From: an uncultured Clostridia bacterium
GTDB lineage: Bacteria; Bacillota; Clostridia; Christensenellales; Borkfalkiaceae
DNA length: 14,581 nt
Assembly: GCA_934273135.1 (NCBI GenBank)
Contig: CAKQSU010000007.1
Location: 1-14,581, forward strand
Direction: 5' to 3'
The notes under the pieces were generated by a model. The model worked only from the letters and a program-made list of their open reading frames with translations. It was not told the origin of the DNA and made no database searches. The translations under genes and the position numbers were made by a program. How positions within the stretch are numbered: the first letter of the stretch is position 1; the number at the start of each line of letters is the position of its first letter. This document shows, in pieces, positions 6,418 to 12,928 of the stretch.

Positions 6418-7125
6418 TTATACTCCGCTAAAATTCTTCGACTCGTTGACCACGGGGAGAGTCAAGCGAAACGGAGTTTTTTTGCCTTTTAAAAATTCCG
6501 CAAGCACGAGGTACGGCTGTTCGCCCGCCTTTGCGCAAACGGGGGTAAGCCGAGCCGAGCAAAAACCGCGTTTTTCGGCTTCGAATATGAGTTCCGCCGC
6601 CCGCTCGGTTTTGTGACAAATGCAAAAACTGCCGCCGATATCCAGCGCGCGATATGCCGAATCTATGATTTCTTCGAGTGTAACTTTGAGTTCCGCTCGG
6701 CAAGTGGAGATATGTTCGTCCGCGGGGAAAAAGCCCGAACCCGCTTTTTTATACGGTGGGTTGCACAAAACCAGGTCGAAATCGCGACCTTTGAATTGTT
6801 GCAAAGGGATATTCTGCACTTCGAAAACGCTTTCAAGCTCGTTCAACTCAACGCTTTTTTCGCTCATTTCCGCAAGCGACGGTTGAATTTCGCACAAACA
6901 AACGGAAGTCGGCGGCGAAGAAAGATTTACGCCGTAATAATGCAACCCGACTATTCCGCTGCCCGAGCATAAGTCAAGCACTCTTTTTTTGCCCGCGGGA
7001 GCGAAGCGCGAGAGAAGAACGGAATCGGAAGTAAACTTATAAAGATTGTCGTTTTGAATGATTTTTAAATCGCCGAGCATAAGACTTTCAATCTTTTCGC
7101 CCGGTAAAAGCCGAACTTTACACAT
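6418..7125 (-). CDS. trmN: tRNA1(Val) A37 N6-methyltransferase-like protein (TrmN/YabB)
   Basis: SAM-dependent methyltransferase expected to methylate N6 of an adenine, in the best-studied case A37 of tRNA-Val. The 235-residue product shows the family's opening (residues 14-38: L-x-L-G-D-L-K-I, then FTSDSVLLSRF), SAM motif I VLDLCSGSGIVGL (49-61) and the catalytic N6-adenine motif NPPY (122-125). It is the last gene of the greA-to-trmN cluster, as yabB is near yaaT in Bacillus. A good ribosome site GGAGGA (7131-7136) precedes the ATG by 5 bases. Its exact tRNA substrate in this lineage is inferred from homologues. Confidence 0.88.
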   Translation of the reverse strand: MCKVRLLPGEKIESLMLGDLKIIQNDNLYKFTSDSVLLSRFAPAGKKRVLDLCSGSGIVGLHYYGVNLSSPPTSVCLCEIQPSLAEMSEKSVELNELESVFEVQNIPLQQFKGRDFDLVLCNPPYKKAGSGFFPADEHISTCRAELKVTLEEIIDSAYRALDIGGSFCICHKTERAAELIFEAEKRGFCSARLTPVCAKAGEQPYLVLAEFLKGKKTPFRLTLPVVNESKNFSGV

Positions 7126-7147
7126 TGACTTCCTCCGTAAAAGCCGA

Positions 7148-7170
7148 CGCGCCGCTTAAAAAGCGGCGCG
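7148..7170 (-). promoter_or_regulatory. Perfect 10-bp hairpin between ferredoxin and trmN
   Basis: CGCGCCGCTT and AAGCGGCGCG pair perfectly around a three-base loop. On the - strand it is followed by TCGGCTTTTACGG, too T-poor for an efficient terminator, and 11 bases later by the trmN ribosome site. It may partly terminate, or protect the 3' end of an abundant ferredoxin mRNA. Confidence 0.6.
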
Positions 7171-7193
7171 CAAGTTTTGGTGCGTTTTTGTGA

Positions 7194-7364
7194 TTATTCT
7201 TCCACAGGCGCGCCGACAGGGCAGTTTTCTGCGCAAGCGCCGCAAGAAATGCAAGCGTCCGCATCGATAACGTACTTGTCGTCACCGGCGGAAATAGCGG
7301 AAACAGGGCAGTTTTCTGCGCAAGCGCCGCAAGAAATGCAAGCATCGGTAATTTTGTAAGCCAT
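7194..7364 (-). CDS. 2[4Fe-4S] ferredoxin, 56 residues
   Basis: Small cytoplasmic electron carrier of the clostridial type. The protein begins MAYKITDACISCGACAENCP and has two complete CxxCxxCxxxCP clusters: Cys9, 12, 15, 19 and Cys38, 41, 44, 48. Length and layout match bacterial 8-Fe ferredoxins. The ribosome site GGAGGT (7373-7378) lies 8 bases before the ATG. A separate promoter is likely at 7393-7421, and the gene is flanked by a strong hairpin on its 3' side. The two cluster-coding halves are unusually alike at DNA level: 41 bp from GCTTGCATTT to the codon after CCTG are identical. Its position between ricT and trmN is an insertion relative to the Bacillus order, and its redox partners cannot be told from context. 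Confidence 0.93.
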   Translation of the reverse strand: MAYKITDACISCGACAENCPVSAISAGDDKYVIDADACISCGACAENCPVGAPVEE

Positions 7365-7392
7365 TTTTATCTACCTCCGTTTTTGTTTTTAT

Positions 7393-7421
7393 ATTGTATC
7401 ACAAATTTTTGCGTTTGTATA
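7393..7421 (-). promoter_or_regulatory. Probable ferredoxin promoter
   Basis: On the - strand TATACA (7421-7416), 17 bp, then TACAAT (7398-7393) with an extended -10 TG one base upstream. The predicted start near 7386 leaves a 22-base leader containing the ribosome site. Confidence 0.5.
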
Positions 7422-7439
7422 TTGTTTACACTACTTTTT

Positions 7440-8321
7440 TTAATCGGACTCAAGATTTTTTAATTCTTCTTGCTCTTCTTTGGTGAGTTTTACGTCCTCG
7501 GGCGCGTTTCCGCGTTTGAATTTGACGTCCGCAAGCGGAAATTCCTTGTACATAAGGCTTCCGTCGCCGTTCTCTATTTTTACTTTCACCATAAATTTGA
7601 GCATGTTGTTGCCGATAACCATGCCTTTGCCGTCCGGGGTCGAAACGGTGGAGCCGATTTTGGGCATTTTTTTGTAGGCTTCCGAATAATAGTCGTTTTC
7701 GTATTCGAGACAGCACATAAGCCGCCCGCAAAGTCCGCTTATCTTACCGGGGTTTAAAGAAAGCCCCTGAACCTTAGCCATTTTTATGGTAACCTTTTTA
7801 AAATCCGGCAGACAGCCCGCGCAACAACACACGCGCCCGCACGGAGCGATTCCGCCTAAGATTCTCGTTTCGTCGCGTATGCCGACTTGTCTTAATTCTA
7901 TCCTTATATGGAACAGCGAAGCAAGGTCTTTAACGAGTTCTCTGAAATCCACTCTTCCCGCCGCGGTAAAGTAAAACACTACCTTTGAGCCGTCGAACGT
8001 ATATTCCGCGTCGATTAGCTTCATTTTCAGCTTTCTTTCGGCTATTTTTTCCTCCGCGGCTTTCTTGGTTTCGGGGATTTTTGCAAGAAGCGCGTTATGC
8101 TTTTCGATATCCTTTTCCGTAGCTTTGCGGATAACCGATTTTAAAGGCTGAACGATTTTGTCGTCCTCGACGTCGGTGTTCGGTATGGAAACAGTCCCGT
8201 ATTCGACCCCGCGTGCCGTCTCCACGACTACGCCTTCGCTCTTTTTGAATATCTCTTTTTTGGGCGAAAAGTAATAAACTTTGCCCGAATTTCTGAATTT
8301 TACACCGATAATCTCTGCCAT
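7440..8321 (-). CDS. ricT: RicT/YaaT, PSP1-domain Fe-S regulatory protein
   Basis: Subunit of the RicA-RicF-RicT (Y-complex) known in Bacillus, which binds [4Fe-4S] clusters and promotes RNase Y-dependent mRNA maturation and development. The 293-residue protein carries the PSP1 core, with the cysteine-rich signature CGRVCCCAGCLPDF (Cys161, 165, 166, 167, 170) and the second cluster SGLCGRLMCC (Cys198, 203, 204). The N-terminal half (IIGVKFRNSGKVYYF) is a beta-rich domain. It overlaps holB by 22 bp and has ribosome site GGAGGG before ATG. RicA and RicF are not in this window. The acidic C-terminal tail is unremarkable. The mRNA-processing role is transferred from Bacillus. Confidence 0.92.
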   Translation of the reverse strand: MAEIIGVKFRNSGKVYYFSPKKEIFKKSEGVVVETARGVEYGTVSIPNTDVEDDKIVQPLKSVIRKATEKDIEKHNALLAKIPETKKAAEEKIAERKLKMKLIDAEYTFDGSKVVFYFTAAGRVDFRELVKDLASLFHIRIELRQVGIRDETRILGGIAPCGRVCCCAGCLPDFKKVTIKMAKVQGLSLNPGKISGLCGRLMCCLEYENDYYSEAYKKMPKIGSTVSTPDGKGMVIGNNMLKFMVKVKIENGDGSLMYKEFPLADVKFKRGNAPEDVKLTKEEQEELKNLESD

Positions 8322-9253
8322 CTGTGTTTTCCCTCCATAACGGCGAACAAAACTTCGTCGATAAGCATCGTTTTGTTTCCGTTGAAATTAACTGATTTTT
8401 CCAGCTCGTTGAGTCGCCCGACTATATCGACGACAGCCCCGGCGGTAAAGAGCGCGGCGGCTTCTTTTATCTTATTATCCTTTTCTTCTTCGCCGCAGAT
8501 TATTCTGCCGATTTTGCCGAGCAAAACCTTTAAAACGCTTATAACGTCTGCAATTTTATAGTCAGCAAGTTTTGCAGCAAAGTAAAGAACGTCGCTTGCG
8601 GAACGCATTGAATGTAAAAGCGAAACGCACAAAGAATACAATTCCATTGCCGTTTCATCGGCGTAGAAACGCCTCAGCTCCCCGACTTTTCCTCCCGACA
8701 GATTGACTGCGACTTCGAGCCGGGCTTTATCGTCGAACGCGGTTTTTCCGTAATCGAGCAACTCTTTTTTTGTAAACAGCGGAATATTGACCGTTTTTAC
8801 TCTCGAACGGATTGTCGGAAGCACCGCCGCCTCGCGCGACGCGCCTATCAACAAAATTACGTTCTTCGGCGGTTCTTCAATAGTTTTTAAAAGCTTATTC
8901 TGGTATTGATTGAGTTCTTCTATCTTGTTTATTACAAAGACCTTTTTGTCAAGTTCCAAGGGCTTTACGACGCTTTCTTCGACTATTTCGTCCGCGTCCG
9001 CAACCGAAAGCTTTTTTTCCTTAGGGTAAAACATAACGTCCGGGTGAACGTGAGAAGCGATAAGCTTACAATCTCTGCAACCGTCGCAATACTCTTCGGT
9101 CTTACAGACGATGAGCTTTGCAAGTTCGGTCAGATAGTCCGAAAGCGTATCTTCGTCCGCGCTCGTTATAAGGTACGCGTGAGAAAGCGTATTTTCTTTT
9201 TTGTCGCTCGCGATTATCCTGTACGCGGCTGTTTTTTTCAAAAGCTCTCTCAT
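8300..9253 (-). CDS. holB: DNA polymerase III subunit delta prime
   Basis: Clamp-loader subunit that, with DnaX and HolA, loads the beta sliding clamp during chromosome replication. The 317-residue product has the zinc-binding cysteines Cys50, 56, 59 and 62 (CKTEEYCDGCRDC) and the sequences VFVINKIEELN, LLKTIEEPP and TIRSRVK. These correspond to the degenerate Walker B, IEEPP and sensor/arginine-finger (SRC-like) motifs of delta prime. The P-loop region reads ITSADEDTLSDY and lacks GKT, in line with a non-hydrolysing subunit. It begins 31 bp after tmk with ribosome site AAGGGG, and its end overlaps ricT. The C-terminal collar domain is divergent. Confidence 0.9.
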   Translation of the reverse strand: MRELLKKTAAYRIIASDKKENTLSHAYLITSADEDTLSDYLTELAKLIVCKTEEYCDGCRDCKLIASHVHPDVMFYPKEKKLSVADADEIVEESVVKPLELDKKVFVINKIEELNQYQNKLLKTIEEPPKNVILLIGASREAAVLPTIRSRVKTVNIPLFTKKELLDYGKTAFDDKARLEVAVNLSGGKVGELRRFYADETAMELYSLCVSLLHSMRSASDVLYFAAKLADYKIADVISVLKVLLGKIGRIICGEEEKDNKIKEAAALFTAGAVVDIVGRLNELEKSVNFNGNKTMLIDEVLFAVMEGKHRWQRLSV

Positions 9254-9284
9254 GTCCGCCCCTTGTCATTGTAAAATTCAAGCG

Positions 9285-9908
9285 TTAAATAAATCCTTTT
9301 CCCGTAAGGTATTTTACTATATCGTTATGCGTTTCAGTCTTGGTGCCTTTCGCCGCGAACGGGATAATCCTTTCCGGGAATTTTTTCAAAAGTTCCCTAT
9401 ACCCCTCGTACACCTTTTTATGGAAAGCCATGCCCTCTTGTTCGAGTCTGTCGCCCGTGTCCGCGCCGCCTTTTCGCCTGAACGAATTTTCGGGCGGAAC
9501 GTTTAAAAACACGGTAACGTCGGGCATAAAGTTTTCCACGGCGTAACTGTTCGCCGCCGCAACAAAGTCGTACCCTAAGCCCCTCGCGTAAGCTTGATAG
9601 GCAAAGGACGAGTCTATATATCTGTCGAGTATAACGGTTTTCCCCGCGTCTATAGCAGGCTTAACGACTTCTTTTAATATCTGGCAACGCGCCGCGGCGT
9701 ACAGCAAAGCCTCGGTACGATAGGACATACCGCTTAAACTGCCGTCGAGAATTATGGCGCGGATTCTCTCGGAAATATCCGTGCCGCCCGGTTCGCGCGC
9801 GGCAACGTAATCTACCCCCTTACGGTCGAGGTAATCTTTCAAAAGGCGAAGTTGCGTGGACTTTCCGCACCCCTCGCACCCTTCGAAAGTTATAAGCTTA
9901 CCCCTCAT
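9285..9908 (-). CDS. tmk: Thymidylate kinase (dTMP kinase)
   Basis: Phosphorylates dTMP to dTDP with ATP, an essential step of dTTP synthesis. The 207-residue protein has Walker A GCEGCGKST (10-18), the substrate-binding REPGGT (38-43) and the DRY motif LDRYIDSS (Asp95-Arg96-Tyr97), plus a LID region with RRKGGADTGDRLEQ. Length is as usual. The start ATG lies 2 bp past the stop of greA. There is no clear ribosome site in front, so translation is probably coupled to greA. Order greA-tmk-holB-ricT on one strand suggests a single operon. Confidence 0.95.
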   Translation of the reverse strand: MRGKLITFEGCEGCGKSTQLRLLKDYLDRKGVDYVAAREPGGTDISERIRAIILDGSLSGMSYRTEALLYAAARCQILKEVVKPAIDAGKTVILDRYIDSSFAYQAYARGLGYDFVAAANSYAVENFMPDVTVFLNVPPENSFRRKGGADTGDRLEQEGMAFHKKVYEGYRELLKKFPERIIPFAAKGTKTETHNDIVKYLTGKGFI

Positions 9909-9910
9909 TT

Positions 9911-10375
9911 TCAGTTAATCTTTATAACCGTAAGCGTATAGTGTCCGCCGGGGGCTTGGACCGTAACCGTTTCGCCCGCTCTCGCGCCGATAAGAGCCGC
10001 GCCGACAGCCGATTCGTTGGAAATTTTGTTGGAATAAATATCCGCTTCGGCAGTGCCGACTATCTCGTATTCGTCTTCGGCTCCGCTTTCGTCTTTAACG
10101 GTAACTTTTGTGCCGATGGAAACCGCGCCCGTTTTTTCCGCGGAGTAAATAACCGCAAGTTTGAGTTCGGCTTGAATCTCGGCTATTTCGCCGGAAATCC
10201 TCGCAAGTTCGTCCTTTGCGGCATGGTATTCCGCATTTTCGGACAAGTCGCCGTGTTCTCTCGCCTCGGCAAGTCTTTTTACGACTGCGGGTTGCTCTTC
10301 GTTGATAAGACGACGCAACTTTTCGTCTAATTTTTTGTAGCCTTCTTCGCTAAGATAAACTTTTTCGTTATTCAT
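9911..10375 (-). CDS. greA: Transcription elongation factor GreA
   Basis: Binds the secondary channel of RNA polymerase and rescues backtracked complexes by stimulating cleavage of the nascent RNA. The 154-residue product has the usual length, an N-terminal antiparallel coiled coil (about 1-75) with the acidic tip motif HGDLSENAEYHAAK (Asp43, Glu46) and a C-terminal FKBP-like domain beginning near residue 80 (VSIGTKVTVKDE). It is first in the cluster that continues with tmk. Ribosome site AAAGAGGTT lies 8 bases before the ATG. The 213 bp separating it from alaS is filled by repeats, and I found no convincing promoter there. Confidence 0.96.
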   Translation of the reverse strand: MNNEKVYLSEEGYKKLDEKLRRLINEEQPAVVKRLAEAREHGDLSENAEYHAAKDELARISGEIAEIQAELKLAVIYSAEKTGAVSIGTKVTVKDESGAEDEYEIVGTAEADIYSNKISNESAVGAALIGARAGETVTVQAPGGHYTLTVIKIN

Positions 10376-10401
10376 TATATATAACCTCTTTCTTTTAATA
10401 T

Positions 10402-10440
10402 GCGCACATAAAGTGCGCTCGATATTTGCGCCAAGGGCGC
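10402..10440. repeat. Two hairpins with AATATCGA spacer, in the leader of greA
   Basis: GCGCAC/GTGCGC (10402-10418) and GCGCC/GGCGC (10428-10440) are separated by TCGATATT, the reverse complement of the AATATCGA spacer of the array at 2026-2134. The first hairpin has the same loop composition (ATAAA/TTTAT) as the first hairpin of that array. It would lie in the 5' leader of greA if transcription starts upstream. Confidence 0.75.
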
Positions 10441-10449
10441 TTCGCTTAG

Positions 10450-10549
10450 TTGAAAATTGAGAGTTGAAAGTTGAAAATTAAGGACGAATTTAATATATAT
10501 TTTTTATCTTTTTATCCTCATCTTTCAATTTTCCATTTTCAATTTTCAA
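10450..10549. repeat. Intergenic palindromic element with 7-bp-unit arms (copy E, 100 bp)
   Basis: Left arm of four TTGAAAA/TTGAGAG/TTGAAAG units (10450-10477), TTAAGGACGA, A/T-rich centre of 44 bp in all, and right arm of four inverted units (10522-10549). Its arms match those of 4314-4413, including the TTTTCCA irregularity in the second right-arm unit. Lies 40 bp after the alaS stop. Confidence 0.8.
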
Positions 10550-10588
10550 CTTGCTCACGCGTATATGTGCCGCTATCAAGCCTAAAAA

Positions 10589-12373
10589 TTATTCGAGTAC
10601 CGCCTTAATCCTCCTAACCCCCGCGGACGACGACTGTTCCTTTACGATACGGAATTTGCCGAGTTCGCCGGTGTGGTGAGCGTGCGGACCGCCGCAGATT
10701 TCCTTGGAATATTCGCCCATAGTGTAAACCTTGACTTTATCGCCGTACTTTGAGTCGAACACGCCGACCGCGCCGCTATGTTTTGCTTCTTCCACGGTCA
10801 TTTCTTCCATCGTCACGGGTACGTCGGCTTGGATAGCCTCGTTGACGAGTTTTTCAACCTCGGCGATTTCTTCCTTAGTCATAGGTCTGTCGAAGTTGAA
10901 GTCGAAACGGAGCCTTTCGACCGTGATGTTCGAACCTTTTTGCGAAACGGACGGACCGAGAACCTTTTTAAGCGCGGCTTGCATAAGGTGCGTTGCCGTG
11001 TGCAGACGAGCGGTTGCTTCGCTGGTGTCGGCAAGTCCGCCCTTGAATTTTTGTTCGCTGCCGACGGACGATTTTTCTCTGTGCGCTTCGTCGGCGGCTT
11101 TGTAACCCTCTTCGTCAACGGTAAAGCCTTTTTCTCTCGCAAGCTCGGCGGTTATTTCAAGCGGGAAGCCGAAAGTATCGTATAAGCGGAAAGCCGTCTT
11201 GCCCGGGAAAACGTTGCCCTGAATGTGAGATATTACCTTATTGAATTCTTTAAGCCCGTCGGCAAGCGTTTTGGAGAATTTTTCTTCCTCTTTATTGAGT
11301 TCGTCGATTATCCTTTCGGCGTTGTCGTTAAGTTCCGGGTAAGAAAGTTTGTATTTTTCGATATAGCACTTGGCGATTTCGCTTAGAGATCCGGTCGGCA
11401 AGTCTATCTGTCTGCCGAAGCGGACGGCGCGGCGGATAAGGCGGCGCAAAACGTACCCTTGGTCGACGTTGGACGGAGCTATTCCGCGCGTGTCGCCGAT
11501 AAGGAAAGTCGAAGTGCGAACGTGGTCGAGAATAATTCTGTAAGCCTTTGTCACTTCCTCGTTTTCGCCGTACTTTTTGCCCGTAAGTTCTTCGATTTTT
11601 GCTTTCGCCGTGTCGAAAAGTTCGATGTCGTAAACGCTTTCGACGCCGTTTAAAATGCAGAGCGTTCTCTCTAACCCCATACCGGTATCGACGTTCTTTT
11701 GTTTAAGCTTGGTGTAAGAGCCGTCCTCGTGCTTATAGTACTGCATAAAGACGTTGTTCCATATTTCAAGATATTTGCCGCAATCGCAGGACGGGTCGCA
11801 ATGCTCGCTGCACTTTTCTTGTCCGCGGTCGATGAACATTTCCGTGTCCGGTCCGCAAGGTCCGGTTTTACCGGCAATCCACCAGTTGTTCTTTTTGGGC
11901 AGGAAGAAAATTTTCTCTTCCGGGATTCCGCACTTTTTCCATGTTTCAAAGCTCGAAACGTCTCTCGGCGCGTCGTCGTCGCCGGCGAAAACGGTAACTG
12001 CAAGGTTTTCTACGGGAATGTCGAGGTAATCTTTGCCCGTTAAAAATTCATAGCTCCAAGTGATTGCTTCTTCGTTGAAGTAATCGCCCAAAGACCAGTT
12101 GCCGAGCATTTCGAAAAACGTAAGGTGCGAAAGGTCGCCTACTTCGTCTATATCTCCCGTACGAACGCATTTTTGAACGTCCGTCAGCCTCGTACCCGCC
12201 GGGTGCTTTTCGCCGAGCAAGTACGGAACGAGCGGATGCATTCCCGCGGTCGTAAAGAGAACGGACGGGTCGTTTTCCGGAATAAGGCTTGCCGAGGGTA
12301 TTATCTTATGCCCCTTGGACACAAAAAAGTTTCTGTACATATCTCTCAATTGCTGAGCAGTCAATTTTTTCAT
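10589..12373 (-). CDS. alaS: Alanyl-tRNA synthetase, short form without C-Ala domain
   Basis: Charges tRNA-Ala with alanine and clears mischarged Ser/Gly. The 594-residue protein has the class II catalytic core (residues 1-250: FFVSKGH, TTAGMHPLVPYLLGEKHP, FFEMLGNWSLGDYF, GPCGPDTEMF), the tRNA-binding domain, and a complete editing site with HTATH (His458, His462) and CGGPH (Cys560, His564). It ends at GVRRIKAVLE just past the editing domain. Most bacterial enzymes run on to about 870 residues with a C-terminal C-Ala/DHHA1 region. That region is missing here and the following 200 bp holds only repeats. From memory, this GMHPLVPYLLG subtype of about 600 residues recurs in other bacteria, so it is probably natural rather than broken. 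Ribosome site GGAGAT lies before the ATG. Confidence 0.93.
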   Translation of the reverse strand: MKKLTAQQLRDMYRNFFVSKGHKIIPSASLIPENDPSVLFTTAGMHPLVPYLLGEKHPAGTRLTDVQKCVRTGDIDEVGDLSHLTFFEMLGNWSLGDYFNEEAITWSYEFLTGKDYLDIPVENLAVTVFAGDDDAPRDVSSFETWKKCGIPEEKIFFLPKKNNWWIAGKTGPCGPDTEMFIDRGQEKCSEHCDPSCDCGKYLEIWNNVFMQYYKHEDGSYTKLKQKNVDTGMGLERTLCILNGVESVYDIELFDTAKAKIEELTGKKYGENEEVTKAYRIILDHVRTSTFLIGDTRGIAPSNVDQGYVLRRLIRRAVRFGRQIDLPTGSLSEIAKCYIEKYKLSYPELNDNAERIIDELNKEEEKFSKTLADGLKEFNKVISHIQGNVFPGKTAFRLYDTFGFPLEITAELAREKGFTVDEEGYKAADEAHREKSSVGSEQKFKGGLADTSEATARLHTATHLMQAALKKVLGPSVSQKGSNITVERLRFDFNFDRPMTKEEIAEVEKLVNEAIQADVPVTMEEMTVEEAKHSGAVGVFDSKYGDKVKVYTMGEYSKEICGGPHAHHTGELGKFRIVKEQSSSAGVRRIKAVLE

Positions 12374-12391
12374 TGTTTATCTCCAAAGAAT

Positions 12392-12415
12392 ATTTTGTAA
12401 TTAGGATTACAAAAT
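12392..12415. promoter_or_regulatory. Palindrome over the alaS -10 box and start site
   Basis: ATTTTGTAAT-TAGG-ATTACAAAAT is a perfect 10-bp inverted repeat. It contains the predicted -10 TGTAAT and the likely start near 12399. It could be an operator, or form a hairpin in a transcript starting further upstream. Confidence 0.55.
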
Positions 12416-12434
12416 TCGATATTTGCTTTTTCAA
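12406..12434 (-). promoter_or_regulatory. Predicted alaS promoter
   Basis: On the - strand TTGAAA (12434-12429), 17 bp, TGTAAT (12411-12406), about 33 bp before the alaS ATG. A second inverted repeat, ATATTTG/CAAATAT (12419-12425 with 12432-12438), overlaps the -35 box. The leader is too short for a T-box. Confidence 0.5.
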
Positions 12435-12443
12435 ATATTGTAT

Positions 12444-12553
12444 GTGTATCCGCTATCCTACGTCTACCTTCCCCCGATTTTGAAAAAATCTTTGTGGGGA
12501 AGGGGGACCGTCGTCGCGGCGACGGTGGATGAGGGGATATTGCGTGTATCCGC
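12444..12553. repeat. Double-hairpin element (copy C2) flanked by a 10-bp direct repeat
   Basis: CCTTCCCC/GGGGAAGG (12467-12474 with 12496-12503) and ACCGTCG/CGACGGT (12507-12513 with 12520-12526) match copy C1 in inverted orientation. The direct repeat GTGTATCCGC occurs on each side (12444-12453 and 12544-12553), as expected of a target-site duplication. Imperfect inverted ends TATCC and GGATA lie just inside. Confidence 0.7.
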
Positions 12554-12572
12554 AATTTTCAACTTGCCGGCA

Positions 12573-12928
12573 GTGGCAAGGCGGCGTGCTATAAGACTTT
12601 CACCTTTTTTCGTTCGATAAAGAAGTAATCTCTGCCGACCGTAAAGGCTTAGAGTGCGTCGGATTGACACAGCTGGTGACGGCGACCGACAGGCGCGTAC
12701 TCTATGTACGTAACTGAGGGCGACGGCGCACGCAGTGGCAAGGCGGCGTGCTATAAGACTTTCACCCTTTTTCGTTCGATAAAGAAGTAATCTCTGCCGA
12801 CCGTAAAGGCTTAGAGTGCGTCGGATTGACACAACAGGCGAGAGCGGCGCGCAGGCGCGTACTCTATGTACGTAACTGTGGGACGCTCGAACACGTAGTG
12901 GCAAGGCGGCGTGCTATAAGCCTTTCAC
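12573..12928. repeat. Tandem 162/163-bp repeat, two units plus a partial third
   Basis: Units start at 12573, 12735 and 12898. The first 99 bp of units 1 and 2 differ at one base. A variable 19-base stretch follows (12672-12690 against 12834-12852), then a conserved 26-base block with hairpin CGTAC/GTACG, then a second variable stretch of 18-19 bases. The third unit is cut off after about 30 bp and overlaps the cysS stop codon. On the - strand an Arg-rich open frame runs through both units, but it has no ribosome site. It fills the cysS-alaS gap together with copy C2. Confidence 0.9.

Noticed and set aside
7148..7170. Full terminator after the ferredoxin gene
   Set aside because: The stem is excellent, but only four T follow, after a CGGC interruption, so I list it as a hairpin of uncertain role.
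12464..12904. 146-codon Arg-rich open frame on the - strand
   Set aside because: It is the translation of the 162-bp tandem repeat plus copy C2, has no ribosome site, and is best explained by the repeat length being divisible by three.
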